The notes beneath the pieces were generated by a model, which was not told the DNA's origin, ran no database searches, and worked only from the letters and a program-made list of their open reading frames with translations. A DNA stretch of 59,221 nucleotides, from the NCBI GenBank assembly GCA_031551145.1, contig JAVBNZ010000010.1, positions 1 to 59,221 on the forward strand. The letters run 5' to 3'. Origin of the DNA: WRKB01 sp031551145. Lineage in GTDB: Bacteria; Desulfobacterota; Desulfovibrionia; Desulfovibrionales; Desulfovibrionaceae. Of this stretch, positions 17,060-26,486 are shown one piece after another (position 1 is the stretch's first letter; every line of letters begins with the position of its first letter). The position numbers were made by a program, and so were the translations under genes.

Positions 17060-18277
17060 CTATGCCGCCAGCTTGCCGCGCAGGGGAATGGTCAAGGGCA
17101 CGGCGCCCAGGATGATCAGGGCCGCCGCCTGCATGGCCTGCGGCACGCCCACCAGATCGCCCAACAATCCGTAAAAATAGGGAGAAATTGCTCCCGCGCC
17201 CACGGTGGCCGTATACAGCACGGCAAAGGCCCGGCTGTGCGCCTCCTTGCCCGCCAGTTCGGGCACGCTGCCGTAAATGATCGAGGACGTGCCGTTGAGT
17301 ATCACCCCCAAAAACGGGCAGAGGCACAGCGCGCCCCACAGGGGCAGGGGAACCATGCTGAAAATCAGCAGGGCCGTGGCGGTCTCGGTGAGGATCACCG
17401 ATTTGAGCGCCCCGACCCGGGTGGCGATGATGCCGCAGATCAGCTTGCCGGCGGCCCCGCCCGCGAAGATCAGCCCCAGGGCAAGGCCCAGGGTGGGCAT
17501 GTCCGCGCCCTTGTCGCGCAGCAGAAAGGGCAGAAAGGTGAGAAAGCCCATGCGGGTCGCGCTGTCCAGGATGCCGATGCCCATAAGGCCCGCAAAGGCC
17601 GTGGACATGAAGCCGCCGCCCTGCGCGCCTCCTGTTTTTGCCTTGCCCGCCCGCGCCCCGTCCAGAGATACCGGGCGCAGGATGAGCATGATCGCGACGC
17701 CGGCCGCCAGGGCCGTCAGGGACAGAACGGCCAGGGAGGGCTGCCAGTCCAGACGGGAGATGATGAGCGCCGCCAGGGCGGGATAGAGCAGCTTGCCCAG
17801 GTCTCCGGCGAAATTATAGGTGGAGAGGGACACCCTGGAAGCCTTGCCGCTGTAAACATGGGAAATGGCGGCCGAGGCCAGGGGATGCTGGGCGCTTGCT
17901 CCCATGCCGCCCAGGATCAGGCAGAGACAGAGCAGCGGAAGTGAAGCCGTCAGCGAGCCGCAGAACAGGGCCAGGCCGGTGAGCAGGGAGCCGGCCACGA
18001 GCGTGGAGCGCAGACCCCATCCCCCGGCCAGATAGCCCGAGGGAATCTGGAACACGGCCGTGGCCCCGGAGAACAGGGCCTTCATCAGTCCCACCTGGGC
18101 GAAGCTCAGGGAGAAAATCGACTGCCAGACGGGGAAGAACACATAGAGCATGTCAGTAAGGCCGTCGTTGGTCATATGGGCCAGGCAGGCCGCCGTCAGC
18201 ACCCTGCGCCGGGAGGAGGGAGTGTGCCCGGAATCGTCGGGACGGGCGTCAGGCTGGGGATCTGTGGAGCGTTGCAT
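17060..18277 (-). CDS. MFS permease, fosmidomycin-resistance-like
   Basis: 405 residues with about 12 membrane segments and a charged N-terminal tail (residues 1-25). The first helices read ACLAHMTNDGLTDMLYVFFPVW, characteristic of the Fsr-type branch of the major facilitator superfamily. IPSGYLAGGWGLRS follows in the loop after helix 2. It probably exports or imports a small solute at the inner membrane; the substrate cannot be read from sequence. It lies 190 nt downstream of the GlcF-like gene in the same direction, at the end of the long minus-strand array. Confidence 0.87.
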   Translation of the reverse strand: MQRSTDPQPDARPDDSGHTPSSRRRVLTAACLAHMTNDGLTDMLYVFFPVWQSIFSLSFAQVGLMKALFSGATAVFQIPSGYLAGGWGLRSTLVAGSLLTGLALFCGSLTASLPLLCLCLILGGMGASAQHPLASAAISHVYSGKASRVSLSTYNFAGDLGKLLYPALAALIISRLDWQPSLAVLSLTALAAGVAIMLILRPVSLDGARAGKAKTGGAQGGGFMSTAFAGLMGIGILDSATRMGFLTFLPFLLRDKGADMPTLGLALGLIFAGGAAGKLICGIIATRVGALKSVILTETATALLIFSMVPLPLWGALCLCPFLGVILNGTSSIIYGSVPELAGKEAHSRAFAVLYTATVGAGAISPYFYGLLGDLVGVPQAMQAAALIILGAVPLTIPLRGKLAA

Positions 18278-18467
18278 GATTGTTGCTCCTTGTATCGCGT
18301 GTTCGGCCGGCGCGGCGTGTCCGGCCGCGGCAGCGGATGGGCGGGAAAACGATGAGTCCGCTCATGACGGGTTGAGGCGGCAGGCCGCCATACCCGCATG
18401 CGCGGCGCACGGGGCATGTTCCCGTTCCTCTCTGAGCACTGTCCGCCGCCTTGCCGATGCCGGCGCA

Positions 18468-19907
18468 TCACGCCGGACGGAGCCTGTCGAAACGCGCCCG
18501 TTCCGTCCTGTCGGAAGGCGTATACCCCATGGCCCAGGCCGCGAGTTCGACAACGTGGAAAATCGCCTGATCCGCGCGCATAATCCGCGCGCCGGTCGTC
18601 AACTGCACCATGCAGGAAGGACAGCCCGTCGCGATGATCACGGCTTGAACGCGCGCGGCGTTGTCCATTTTTTTCTTCAGGATCTCTTTCGATTCCTCCC
18701 AGTGCGTCAGGCCGTAGGTGCCGCCCGAGCCGCAGCAGCGGCCGGCGTCCGGCATTTCGACAAATCCGGGCCCCAGGAGTTTCAACAGGGCGCGCGGCTC
18801 GGCGCTGATCCCCAGCCCTCGCCCCAGATGGCAGGCTTCGTGGTAGGTCAGGCGTCCGGCAATGCGCCGCGTGAAAAGGTCCGTCAGGCGATCCGCGCCG
18901 ACGCGCCGCATGAGGATTTCGCTGATGTCCATGCAGCGCGCGGCAAGCGTGCGCGCGTCGTCAGCCGCACGTTCGTCCTCTTCGAGAAAACGGGCGTATT
19001 CGTGCTTGAGCATAAGCCCGCCCGAGCCGCAGGCGGTGACGACGGTGCCCGCCGTTGCGCCGAGGCGCGCAAGGTTGTGCGCGGCAAGCCGGCGCACCAC
19101 GTCGCCCTCCCCGGCCGCGGCGGCCGGAGTTCCGCAGCAGACCAGATCTTTGGGCACGCGCACGCTGAATCCGCAGCGCGCAAGCACATACAACAGGGCT
19201 TCGCCGATGGTGGGATAGAGATAATTCGCCGCGCAGCCGGGAAAATACACGATGTTGTGTGCGGATTCAGGGGGCGCGGATCCGGGTGCCGCGCCGGGCG
19301 ACAGGGCGGACGCGCCTTGCGGGGCCGGGTTGAATTCCGGCACCCGGCTTGTAAAGGGGCGCCGGCTTATCGCCGGCACGGGCAGATCGGCGGGCAGGAG
19401 CGGGAGCGGGAAGCGCAACTTGAGGCCGCTTGTTTCCGGAATCACGCCGTAGGCGAGTTTTTGCAGCACGCCGCCGCCCTTCATAAGGGCCGCCAGACGC
19501 TTCGGAGCGTGCAGCACGTGGCGCAGGGCCACGCGCTTGACGGGCTGCTGTCCCTTTTGCGCGACCAGCAGTTCCCTGGCCGCCGTAATGACCTGATCGA
19601 AGCGCACGCCGCTGCCGCAGTTTTTCACGCAGGCCATGCAGATGAGGCAGTCGTTGAAAATATCCTGCGTCACGCTGGCGGGCTCAAGTCGGCCCTCGAC
19701 CAGGGCTTTTGCCAGCATAAGCTTGCCGCGCGCGCAAAAAGCCTCGTGTTTCATTTCGGCATATACGGGGCATACGGCGGCGCAGGCTCCGCATTTGGCG
19801 CATTTTGCCAGTTCGCGCCGCAACGTTTTTTCCAGTTTCGCGCGCAGTTTGATCACGCGGTCCGTTTCGGGCGCTTCCGCGCCGGTTCTCGCTTCGTTTC
19901 GTGCCAT
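18468..19907 (-). CDS. GlcF-like iron-sulfur subunit of a 2-hydroxyacid oxidase
   Basis: 479 residues. Two [4Fe-4S] motifs near the N-terminus: CAKCGACAAVCPVY (about residue 36) and CLICMACVKNC (about residue 86). Two cysteine-rich CCG-type domains follow, with VYFPGCAANYLYP and CCGTP, then CHLGRGLG and GRCCGSGGTYGL. This is the pattern of GlcF/LutA-type subunits that pass electrons from an FAD-linked 2-hydroxyacid dehydrogenase to the quinone pool. The ATG at 19907 is 2 nt after the stop of the flavoprotein gene, so the two subunits are translationally coupled. A Pro/Ala-rich insert (about residues 205-235) separates the parts. Confidence 0.88.
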   Translation of the reverse strand: MARNEARTGAEAPETDRVIKLRAKLEKTLRRELAKCAKCGACAAVCPVYAEMKHEAFCARGKLMLAKALVEGRLEPASVTQDIFNDCLICMACVKNCGSGVRFDQVITAARELLVAQKGQQPVKRVALRHVLHAPKRLAALMKGGGVLQKLAYGVIPETSGLKLRFPLPLLPADLPVPAISRRPFTSRVPEFNPAPQGASALSPGAAPGSAPPESAHNIVYFPGCAANYLYPTIGEALLYVLARCGFSVRVPKDLVCCGTPAAAAGEGDVVRRLAAHNLARLGATAGTVVTACGSGGLMLKHEYARFLEEDERAADDARTLAARCMDISEILMRRVGADRLTDLFTRRIAGRLTYHEACHLGRGLGISAEPRALLKLLGPGFVEMPDAGRCCGSGGTYGLTHWEESKEILKKKMDNAARVQAVIIATGCPSCMVQLTTGARIMRADQAIFHVVELAAWAMGYTPSDRTERARFDRLRPA

Positions 19908-19909
19908 GC

Positions 19910-21286
19910 CTACGCCTCGGGGAACATCTTGCCCGGATTCAATATGCCTGTGGGATCCAGAGCTTTTTTAAGCGCCTTCATCAGCCGTAAGGTGTCCGCA
20001 TCCACGTTCAGGTGGAGGAAGGGTTTTTTGGTCAGGCCCACGCCGTGTTCGCCCGTGATCCGCCCCTGCAGCGCGACCGCGGCGCGAAAGATATCCTCCA
20101 CGGCATGGTGGGCCCGTTCCCGCTCTCCGTCTTCTTCGCCGAACAGCACATTGACATGGATATTGCCGTCCCCGGCATGGCCGAACGCGCAAATCACAAG
20201 GGCGCGCTCCTCTGCGATCTCCTGTATGCGCCGCACCATGTCCGGAATCGAGGATCGCGGCACCACGATGTCTTCATTGAAACGGCACGGCCGTATGCGG
20301 AAAAGCGAAGCAGGGATGGAGCGCCGCGCCTTCCAGAGCAGCTCCTGATCCTGCGGGCTTTTCGCGACCACGTATTCCAGGGGCGAAAGTTCTTCGCACA
20401 AGGCGCGCATGCGGGCCATATCCTCTTCCACCAGCGAAGGGCTGCCGTCCAGTTCCACCAGCAGCATGCCGCCGGCCGCCGTCGGCAGTCCCATGCCCAG
20501 ATACGCCTCCACGCTGTTGATCGTGGTGTTGTCCATGAACTCCATTGTGATCGGGCTTAGGCCCCGGCGCAGCAGGATGTTCACGGCTCTCGCCGCATCG
20601 TGCATTTCTTTGAAGGCGATGCGGGCCGTCTGCTTGCTTTCGGGCAGCGGCAACAGACGCAGGGTGGCCGCCGTCACGATGCCGAGCATGCCTTCGGAAC
20701 CGATAAAAAGAGGGGCGAGGTTCAGTCCCACGACATCCTTGATGCATTTCGAGCCCAGGTTGATGATCGCGCCGTCTGCCGTCACCACTTCCAGCCCCAT
20801 CACATAGGCCGCGGTGCAGCCGTATTTGACCGCGCGCATGCCGCCCGCGTTTTCGGCAATGTTGCCGCCGATCGTGGAAAAAGCCATGCTGGCCGGATCC
20901 GGCGGGTAGAAGAGCCCGAGCGCTTCCACCTGTTTGTGCAGGTCGGCGGTGATCACCCCCGCCTGTACGGTCGCGGTGAAGTTTTCCGCGTCTATTTCCA
21001 GAATCTTGTTCATCTTCTGTAAAGAAAGCACCACGCCGCCCTGAAGCGGCACGGAGCCGCCCGTGGTGCCGGAGCCGGCCCCGCGCGCCGTCAGGGGCAC
21101 ACCGTACTCACGGCAAAGGGCGGCCACGGCCGCGACTTCGCGCGTGGAAAGCGGAGTCGCCACCAGTTCCGGCCTGCGTTCTTCGGCCTGCGAATCATAC
21201 GAATAGGCCAGCAGGTCTTCCGGTCTGTCCAGCAAACAGTCGGGCGCAAGCGCGGCCCGCATTCGTTCTATGAATTCCCTTTTCAT
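19910..21286 (-). CDS. GlcD-like FAD-linked 2-hydroxyacid dehydrogenase
   Basis: 458 residues. The FAD-binding PCMH domain contains PLTARGAGSGTTGGSVPL (about residue 70) and the C-terminal FAD-oxidase domain contains CAFGHAGDGNIHVN and GRITGEHGVGLTKKPFL. Relatives oxidise glycolate, D-lactate or D-2-hydroxyglutarate. There is no GlcE gene. The start at 21286 is chosen because AAGGATC precedes it and the long upstream extension is low-complexity. It is followed by the GlcF-like gene and preceded by tctCBA. The nearby kor/sucCD genes make D-2-hydroxyglutarate, giving 2-oxoglutarate, an attractive but unproven substrate. Confidence 0.88.
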   Translation of the reverse strand: MKREFIERMRAALAPDCLLDRPEDLLAYSYDSQAEERRPELVATPLSTREVAAVAALCREYGVPLTARGAGSGTTGGSVPLQGGVVLSLQKMNKILEIDAENFTATVQAGVITADLHKQVEALGLFYPPDPASMAFSTIGGNIAENAGGMRAVKYGCTAAYVMGLEVVTADGAIINLGSKCIKDVVGLNLAPLFIGSEGMLGIVTAATLRLLPLPESKQTARIAFKEMHDAARAVNILLRRGLSPITMEFMDNTTINSVEAYLGMGLPTAAGGMLLVELDGSPSLVEEDMARMRALCEELSPLEYVVAKSPQDQELLWKARRSIPASLFRIRPCRFNEDIVVPRSSIPDMVRRIQEIAEERALVICAFGHAGDGNIHVNVLFGEEDGERERAHHAVEDIFRAAVALQGRITGEHGVGLTKKPFLHLNVDADTLRLMKALKKALDPTGILNPGKMFPEA

Positions 21287-21318
21287 TCTTGATCCTTGTC
21301 GAATTGCGGCAATCCCTC

Positions 21319-22836
21319 TCAGGCCTCGGGTTGCGGTTCGGGCAGCGGCGCGCTTTTTTTCACGGCCGCGGTTCGCCTGTTCTGCCTGTATATATAGAAC
21401 AGAGAGAGAAAGAAGGCGGCGATGAAGAACCAGCAAATGGGCGAGCGCATGAAGATCAGGTAGGAGCCGTCGCTCATGAGCAGCGAGCGGCGCAGGTTGT
21501 CTTCCAGCATGGGCCCGAGGATGAAGGCGATGAGAAAGGGAGCGGCCGGGATTTTCCAGCAGCGCATCGTATAGCCGAGCACGCCGACAAGCAGCATCAC
21601 CAGCACGTCAAACATGCTGTTGTTGATGGCATAGCAGCCGTAGAAGCAGAGCACCAGAACAGCGGGGAAGAGGATGCGCTTGGGGATGTCCGTCACTTTC
21701 GAAAAAAAGCGTATGCAGAAATAGCCGGTGACAAGCATCATGATCGAAGTCAGCATGATGCCGAAATACAGAGCATAGACCGTGCTTGCGTGCTGCTGGA
21801 AGAGCAGCGGGCCGGGAAGCAGGCCGTGCATCATGAACGCGCCGAGGATGATGCCGGTGATGGCATCGCCCGGCACTCCCAGAGAGAGCAGCGGAATAAG
21901 CGTGGCCCCGCAGCAGCCGTTGTTGCCGGCTTCGGCTGCGGCCACCCCTTCCAGTTCCCCGTGCCCGAAGGTTTCCGGGTGCTTGGAGTTGCGCTGCGCC
22001 TCGCCGTAGGAAAGAAAGGCCGCCGGCGCGCTGCCTATGCCCGGTATGGCGCCCAGAATGACGCCGATGAAGCTGCCGCGGATGATCGTGCGAAAACAGC
22101 GTTTGAAGTCGGGCCAGGTCACGTGGCTGTCGTCAAAGCTCGCGGCCCTGATGTGTTCCCTGATGCGTTCGGCGCAGGCGGCAATGATTTCAGGCAGGGC
22201 AAAGAGCCCGATGAGCACGGGAATGAAGTTGAGCCCGGCCATCATGTCCGCGTCGCCGAAGGTGAAGCGTTCGGTGCCGTATACGGCGTCTATGCCCACG
22301 GCGGCCAGAAAGAGCCCCATGCCGGCCGAGACCAGACCCTTGGCCAGCGAGGATTCCGAAACCCCGGCCACAATGGTCAGCGAGAAGCAGATCAGGGTGA
22401 AAAATTCCGGCGGGCCGAAGCGCAGGGCAAAGGCGGCGATAAAGCCCGTGCAGAAGATCAGGGAGAGATTGGAGATGAAGTCGGCTATGCACGAGGCGTA
22501 CAGGGCCATGTAGAGCGCCTTGCCGGCCTGGCCCTTTTCGGCCAGCGCATAGCCGTCCATTACCGTGGCCGCCGCTGCCGGCGTGCCCGGCGTTTTGATG
22601 AGCACCGCCGAAATGGATCCGCCGTAAATGGCGCCCTTGTAGATGGACACGAGAAGCAGAATGGCCACGACGGAAGGCAGATAAAACGTGAACGGCAGCA
22701 CCAGCGCCACGGCCATGTTGCCGGTCATGCCCGGTATGCAGCCGATGACCACGCCGATGACCATGCCGCCGAATACGGCCAGCACGTTGTGCCAGGTAGC
22801 GAAGAGAACGAAAGCGTCATATAGGGAATCAAACAT
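21319..22836 (-). CDS. tctA: Tripartite tricarboxylate transporter large permease (TctA family)
   Basis: 505 residues, about 12 membrane segments. Family marks: GMVIGVVIGCIPGMTGNMAVAL near the N-terminus, GGSISAVLIKTPGTPAAAAT (about residue 72), and the repeated loop GAIPGIGSAPAAFLSYGEAQR in the second half. It forms the inner-membrane channel of a TTT system with the small permease (TctB, 9 nt upstream) and the periplasmic binding protein (TctC). A charged C-terminal tail ends PEPQPEA. It sits upstream of the GlcD/GlcF genes and may supply their substrate. Confidence 0.95.
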   Translation of the reverse strand: MFDSLYDAFVLFATWHNVLAVFGGMVIGVVIGCIPGMTGNMAVALVLPFTFYLPSVVAILLLVSIYKGAIYGGSISAVLIKTPGTPAAAATVMDGYALAEKGQAGKALYMALYASCIADFISNLSLIFCTGFIAAFALRFGPPEFFTLICFSLTIVAGVSESSLAKGLVSAGMGLFLAAVGIDAVYGTERFTFGDADMMAGLNFIPVLIGLFALPEIIAACAERIREHIRAASFDDSHVTWPDFKRCFRTIIRGSFIGVILGAIPGIGSAPAAFLSYGEAQRNSKHPETFGHGELEGVAAAEAGNNGCCGATLIPLLSLGVPGDAITGIILGAFMMHGLLPGPLLFQQHASTVYALYFGIMLTSIMMLVTGYFCIRFFSKVTDIPKRILFPAVLVLCFYGCYAINNSMFDVLVMLLVGVLGYTMRCWKIPAAPFLIAFILGPMLEDNLRRSLLMSDGSYLIFMRSPICWFFIAAFFLSLFYIYRQNRRTAAVKKSAPLPEPQPEA

Positions 22837-22845
22837 GGGCGACTC

Positions 22846-23346
22846 CTAAATCAGCCCGCCGAAGGGGCCGGGCGGCATGGGAATATAGGCTACGTGCAGG
22901 AAGAAATAATACAGGCCCACCGCCATTGCCGCGCCTATGGCGAGCATGAGCGGCATACGCCGCTCGCCGCTCAGGCGCGTAAGCAGCAAAAAAGCGAGCA
23001 AGGAGGAAGCGGCGATGCCCAGAAGGTGCATGCCGGCGTAATAGGCCGCAAAAATCACGAGCGTGACCAGCAGATCCTTGGTCGAGTAGGCAACGCCTAT
23101 ATCCGTCTCATCAAGTTTGGCCGTGTGCGCGCGCACTTTTTTATGGTGCACCCAGCTTTCCCAGGTCATATACAGGCCGGACAGCATAAGCACCGCCGCC
23201 ACAATGCGCGGCCAGGTGCGGGGGCTGATGCCGGCCGAACTGTCGCCGGGGTCGTGGATCCCCAGGTTGATGCCGCAAAAAAGTAAAAATGCGAAAATGA
23301 GAGAAGCGCCGCCCCAGAAAACAACATTGCGCATGGTGGTAGACAT
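22846..23346 (-). CDS. tctB: Tripartite tricarboxylate transporter small permease (TctB family)
   Basis: 166 residues with four predicted membrane segments: VVFWGGASLIFAFLLFCGI, WPRIVAAVLMLSGLYMTW, LLVTLVIFAAYYAGMHLLGI and the C-terminal MLAIGAAMAVGLYYFFLHVA. The ATG at 23346 is preferred because AAGGGA lies upstream and the first membrane helix follows; a long open extension to 23469 is low-complexity. It lies between tctC and tctA in the usual order, with gaps of 64 and 9 nt. Confidence 0.92.
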   Translation of the reverse strand: MSTTMRNVVFWGGASLIFAFLLFCGINLGIHDPGDSSAGISPRTWPRIVAAVLMLSGLYMTWESWVHHKKVRAHTAKLDETDIGVAYSTKDLLVTLVIFAAYYAGMHLLGIAASSLLAFLLLTRLSGERRMPLMLAIGAAMAVGLYYFFLHVAYIPMPPGPFGGLI

Positions 23347-23410
23347 GGCTATCCCTTGAAATTCGCTGATGTTTACGGGAGGGGCGCGTCCACCCCTCCC
23401 GGCGCGTTTG

Positions 23411-24385
23411 TTACCGGGCGGCCGCGGCTGCGTAAATCTGCCTGAAACTCTCCACCTGCTTCTGCACATAGGCCTTGCAGGCTTCGGGCGTGTTCATGAT
23501 CGGCACGTTGCCGAGGCTCAGGGTCACTTCGCGCCAGTTCTGGTCGGCGGCCACCTTCTTGATGGCTTCCGCCCACACGTCCACCACTTCCTTCGGCATG
23601 CCCTTGGGGCCGTAGAGGCCGCTCCAGCCGGTAATGGCCATCAGGCTGGGGAAGCCGGCTTCCGCGAACGTGGGCACATCCGGCAGCTCCGGCAGGCGTT
23701 TTTCACTGCTTACGGCGAGCGTGCGCAGGGTGCCGGCCTTGATCTGGTCTATGACCGGCGCGAGGTTCGCGCCGAGAAAGTCCACGTTGCCTCCCATGAG
23801 CGCGACTTTGGAATCGCCGTCCGCGGTAAAGGGCACGCCCACCGCGGCATTGACGGGCAGGCCCAATTCCCGGCACAGCATCTGGGGACCCAGGGAGAGC
23901 ACGGTGGCCGTGCCGGAGTGGCTGTACTTCAGTTTGCCGGGGTTGGCCTTGATGGCGTCGGCCAAATCCTTCAAGGTTTTGTAGGGCGAGGAACTCTGCA
24001 CCACGAAGACGAAGGGGTTTTCGTCCAGAATGGTCAAAAAGGTGAAGTCGTCCCATTCATAGAGCTTGTTGGGCAGGTTCTGCGCCGGATAAATGGCCTG
24101 GCAGCCTATGCGCGACACAAGCAGGGTGTAGCCGTCCGGTTTGGCCTTGGCCACAAAACTGGAGCCGGTGGCGCCGCCCGCGCCGGTTTTGTTGACCACC
24201 ATGATCGGCTGCCCGAGCTGTTTTTGGGCCGCGCCTGCCAGGGTGCGGCCGGCCAGATCCGCCACTCCGCCGGAACCGTAAGGGACGACGAGGGTGATGG
24301 GCTTGTCGGGATATGCCGCAAGGGCCGAACCCAAAGAAAAAGCCGTCATCACCGTGACCACGAGAAACAGGAACAGTCTGCGCAT
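23411..24385 (-). CDS. tctC: Tripartite tricarboxylate transporter binding protein (TctC/Bug)
   Basis: 324 residues with a signal peptide (MRRLFLFLVVTVMTAFSLGSALA). The mature protein begins YPDKPITLVVPYGSGGVADLAGR, the hallmark Bug-fold start whose loops hold the carboxylate ligand; VVNKTGAGGATGSSFVAKAKPDGYTLL follows. It is periplasmic and delivers ligand to TctBA. The ATG at 24385 is preferred over a GTG at 24391, which would overlap the AAGGAG ribosome site. A 12-bp hairpin lies just upstream between this gene and sucD. Confidence 0.94.
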   Translation of the reverse strand: MRRLFLFLVVTVMTAFSLGSALAAYPDKPITLVVPYGSGGVADLAGRTLAGAAQKQLGQPIMVVNKTGAGGATGSSFVAKAKPDGYTLLVSRIGCQAIYPAQNLPNKLYEWDDFTFLTILDENPFVFVVQSSSPYKTLKDLADAIKANPGKLKYSHSGTATVLSLGPQMLCRELGLPVNAAVGVPFTADGDSKVALMGGNVDFLGANLAPVIDQIKAGTLRTLAVSSEKRLPELPDVPTFAEAGFPSLMAITGWSGLYGPKGMPKEVVDVWAEAIKKVAADQNWREVTLSLGNVPIMNTPEACKAYVQKQVESFRQIYAAAAAR

Positions 24386-24406
24386 ATGCACTCCTTTTCA
24401 GGTTGT

Positions 24407-24440
24407 CCCGCGCGCCGCCCCGTCGGATGCGGCGCGCGGG
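24407..24440. other. 12-bp hairpin between sucD and tctC
   Basis: Perfect inverted repeat CCCGCGCGCCGC (24407-24418) with GCGGCGCGCGGG (24429-24440), 10-nt loop. A T6 run follows on the plus strand, so it has terminator form for plus-strand transcripts only. In the sense (minus) mRNA it stands just upstream of the tctC ribosome site, where it could end part of the sucD transcript or protect the downstream mRNA from 5' decay. Confidence 0.6.
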
Positions 24441-24460
24441 TTTTTTATCCGGAATCGTGC

Positions 24461-25348
24461 TCAGTTCCTTCCCGCCGCAAGCAGCTTTTCGATCCGGGCG
24501 TAGGCGTCCTCCAACGTGGCCGCCACATATGCGCCCGCACCCGAAAGCGCCGCGTGCTTGGATTTTGCCGTGCCGGCCTCGCCCGCGATGATGGCGCCGG
24601 CGTGCCCCATCTTCTTGCCCGGAGGCGATGAAGCCCCGGCGATGAAGGCCACCACGGGCTTTTCAAACTTCACTTCTTTCAGGTAGCGGGCGGCCTTTTC
24701 CTCGGCGGCGCCGCCGATTTCGCCCACCATGAGCACCACATGGGTTTCGGGGTCGTGCCGGAAGGCTTCCAGTATGTCTTCGAACGAGGAACCGGGCACG
24801 GGATCGCCGCCTATGCCCACGCAGGAACTCTGGCCTATGCCGCGCACGGTCAGGCAGGAGGAGGTCTCGTGGGTGAGCGTGCCGCTGCGCGAGACGATGC
24901 CCACGTTGCCTTCGCTGTACAAAAAGCCCGGCATGACGCCCAGCTTCGATTTGCCCGGACTGATGAGCCCGATGGTGTTGGGCCCGACGACTATGGTGCC
25001 GGCCGCCTTGGCCGCTTCGCGGATCTTCATGGTGTCGTGCACGGGAATATGCTCGGTGATCACGACAAGGAGCTTGATGCCGTTGTCGATGGCTTCAAGC
25101 GCGGAATCGAGCACCGCGGCCGGCGGCACGAGAATCATGCTCGCGTCGATGGAACCGAGAGCGTCAAGCGCCTCGCGCACGGTATTGAAAACGGGCACGC
25201 CGTCCACGTTTTCCCCGCCCTTGCCGGGCGTTACTCCGCCCACGAGTTGGGTGCCGTATTCCAGGTGATGCGGAACGTGGGCGCGCGCCTGCCGGCCGGT
25301 GATGCCCTGAATGATCGCGCGGCTGTCCGCTTTGAGAAGTATCGCCAT
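24461..25348 (-). CDS. sucD: Succinyl-CoA synthetase alpha subunit
   Basis: 295 residues. ADP-forming succinate-CoA ligase alpha chain, which binds CoA and carries the phosphorylated His. Visible marks: IIQGITGRQARAHVPHHLEYGT (N-terminal CoA domain), VGGVTPGKGG, GPNTIGLISPGKSKLG and SRSGTLTHE. The active-site His lies in GKKMGHAGAIIAG. The ATG at 25348 starts 1 nt after the sucC stop. The pair turns succinyl-CoA into succinate and makes ATP, downstream of the kor genes in the same operon. Confidence 0.95.
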   Translation of the reverse strand: MAILLKADSRAIIQGITGRQARAHVPHHLEYGTQLVGGVTPGKGGENVDGVPVFNTVREALDALGSIDASMILVPPAAVLDSALEAIDNGIKLLVVITEHIPVHDTMKIREAAKAAGTIVVGPNTIGLISPGKSKLGVMPGFLYSEGNVGIVSRSGTLTHETSSCLTVRGIGQSSCVGIGGDPVPGSSFEDILEAFRHDPETHVVLMVGEIGGAAEEKAARYLKEVKFEKPVVAFIAGASSPPGKKMGHAGAIIAGEAGTAKSKHAALSGAGAYVAATLEDAYARIEKLLAAGRN

Positions 25349-25349
25349 C

Positions 25350-26486
25350 TTATCTGCCCTCCAGCAGGCCGCACAGTTCCCTGACCGCGTCTTCCGTGGT
25401 GCCGTATTTGATGACGGGCAGATTTTTTTCTTCCAGCATGGCCCAGCCCTCATCCTGGGAGTGGCCGCGCATTTTGACGACCAGCGTTGCCGCGGGATTG
25501 TCGGCATCCAGCACCGTTGCTATGCCCTTTGCCACTTCGGCGCAGTTGTTGATGCCGCCGAAGATGTTGACCACAACGCCTTTCACCTTGGGGTCGGAAC
25601 AGCAGATGCGCAGGGCTTCGGCCATGTTCGCGCTGCTGATGCCTCCGCCGGTGTCGAGGAAGCAGGCGGGGTTTCTTCCGCAATGGTTCACCATGTCCAT
25701 GGTGGCCATGGCCAAACCCGCTCCGCCGGCGATGACCGCCACATCTCCGTCCAAAGTGACGAAGTTCACGCCTATGGCCGACGCGCGGCGTTCGAGCGCG
25801 GTGGACGGCGCGCCGTCGGTCTGAACGCGCTTTTGGCGTTTGAGCGCCGAATCGTCCAGCACCGCCTTGGCGTCCAGGGCGATCAGCTCGTCCGCGCCTG
25901 TCACGACAAGGGGATTGATTTCAAGCGTGGTGCAGTCGTTGCGGAAAAAGGCGTCGATAAGCCGCTGCACCGTCGTGCAGACCTGCGGCAGCAATGCCGA
26001 AGGCAGGCCCGAACGGCGCAGGAAGTCGAGAATCTCGTGGCGTCTGGTCGGAACCAGGCAGGAAAGGTGCATGGTGCGCACCTTGTCCGGGTCGGTCTTT
26101 GCCAGTTCTTCGATTTCCATGCCGCCCTGCACGGAAAAGATGAGCACCGGCCTGCCTTCCAGCGCGTCTATGGTGACGCCGGCGTACATTTCGCGCTTGA
26201 TGTCCACGGCTTTTGCCACGAGCAGTATGTCGCAACGCTCGCCGCCGATGGTCATGCCCAAAATATTGCCGGCCGCCTCGCGCAGCTCTTTTTCCGAAGG
26301 AGCAAGCTTGACGCCGCCCGCTTTGCCGCGACCGCCGGCCAGCACCTGCGCCTTGACCACGACGGGATACCCGAGCTCGGCGGCCGCCGCGACGGCTTCC
26401 TCCACTGTGGAGGCCGTCTTTTCCGCCGGCACGGCTATGCCCTGCCGACGAAGCAGCTCCTTCCCTTCATATTCGAGCATTCTCAC
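25350..26486 (-). CDS. sucC: Succinyl-CoA synthetase beta subunit
   Basis: 378 residues. It begins MRMLEYEGKELLRRQGI, followed by the ATP-grasp segment KAQVLAGGRGKAGGVKLA (about residues 45-62). The nucleotide- and Mg-binding C-terminal part includes LEINPLVVTG and FGGINNCAEVAKGI, matching ADP-forming ligases. It overlaps the end of korC by 4 nt (ATGA), so translation is coupled to the 2-oxoacid oxidoreductase, a strong sign that the substrate is succinyl-CoA made by that enzyme. Confidence 0.95.
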   Translation of the reverse strand: MRMLEYEGKELLRRQGIAVPAEKTASTVEEAVAAAAELGYPVVVKAQVLAGGRGKAGGVKLAPSEKELREAAGNILGMTIGGERCDILLVAKAVDIKREMYAGVTIDALEGRPVLIFSVQGGMEIEELAKTDPDKVRTMHLSCLVPTRRHEILDFLRRSGLPSALLPQVCTTVQRLIDAFFRNDCTTLEINPLVVTGADELIALDAKAVLDDSALKRQKRVQTDGAPSTALERRASAIGVNFVTLDGDVAVIAGGAGLAMATMDMVNHCGRNPACFLDTGGGISSANMAEALRICCSDPKVKGVVVNIFGGINNCAEVAKGIATVLDADNPAATLVVKMRGHSQDEGWAMLEEKNLPVIKYGTTEDAVRELCGLLEGR

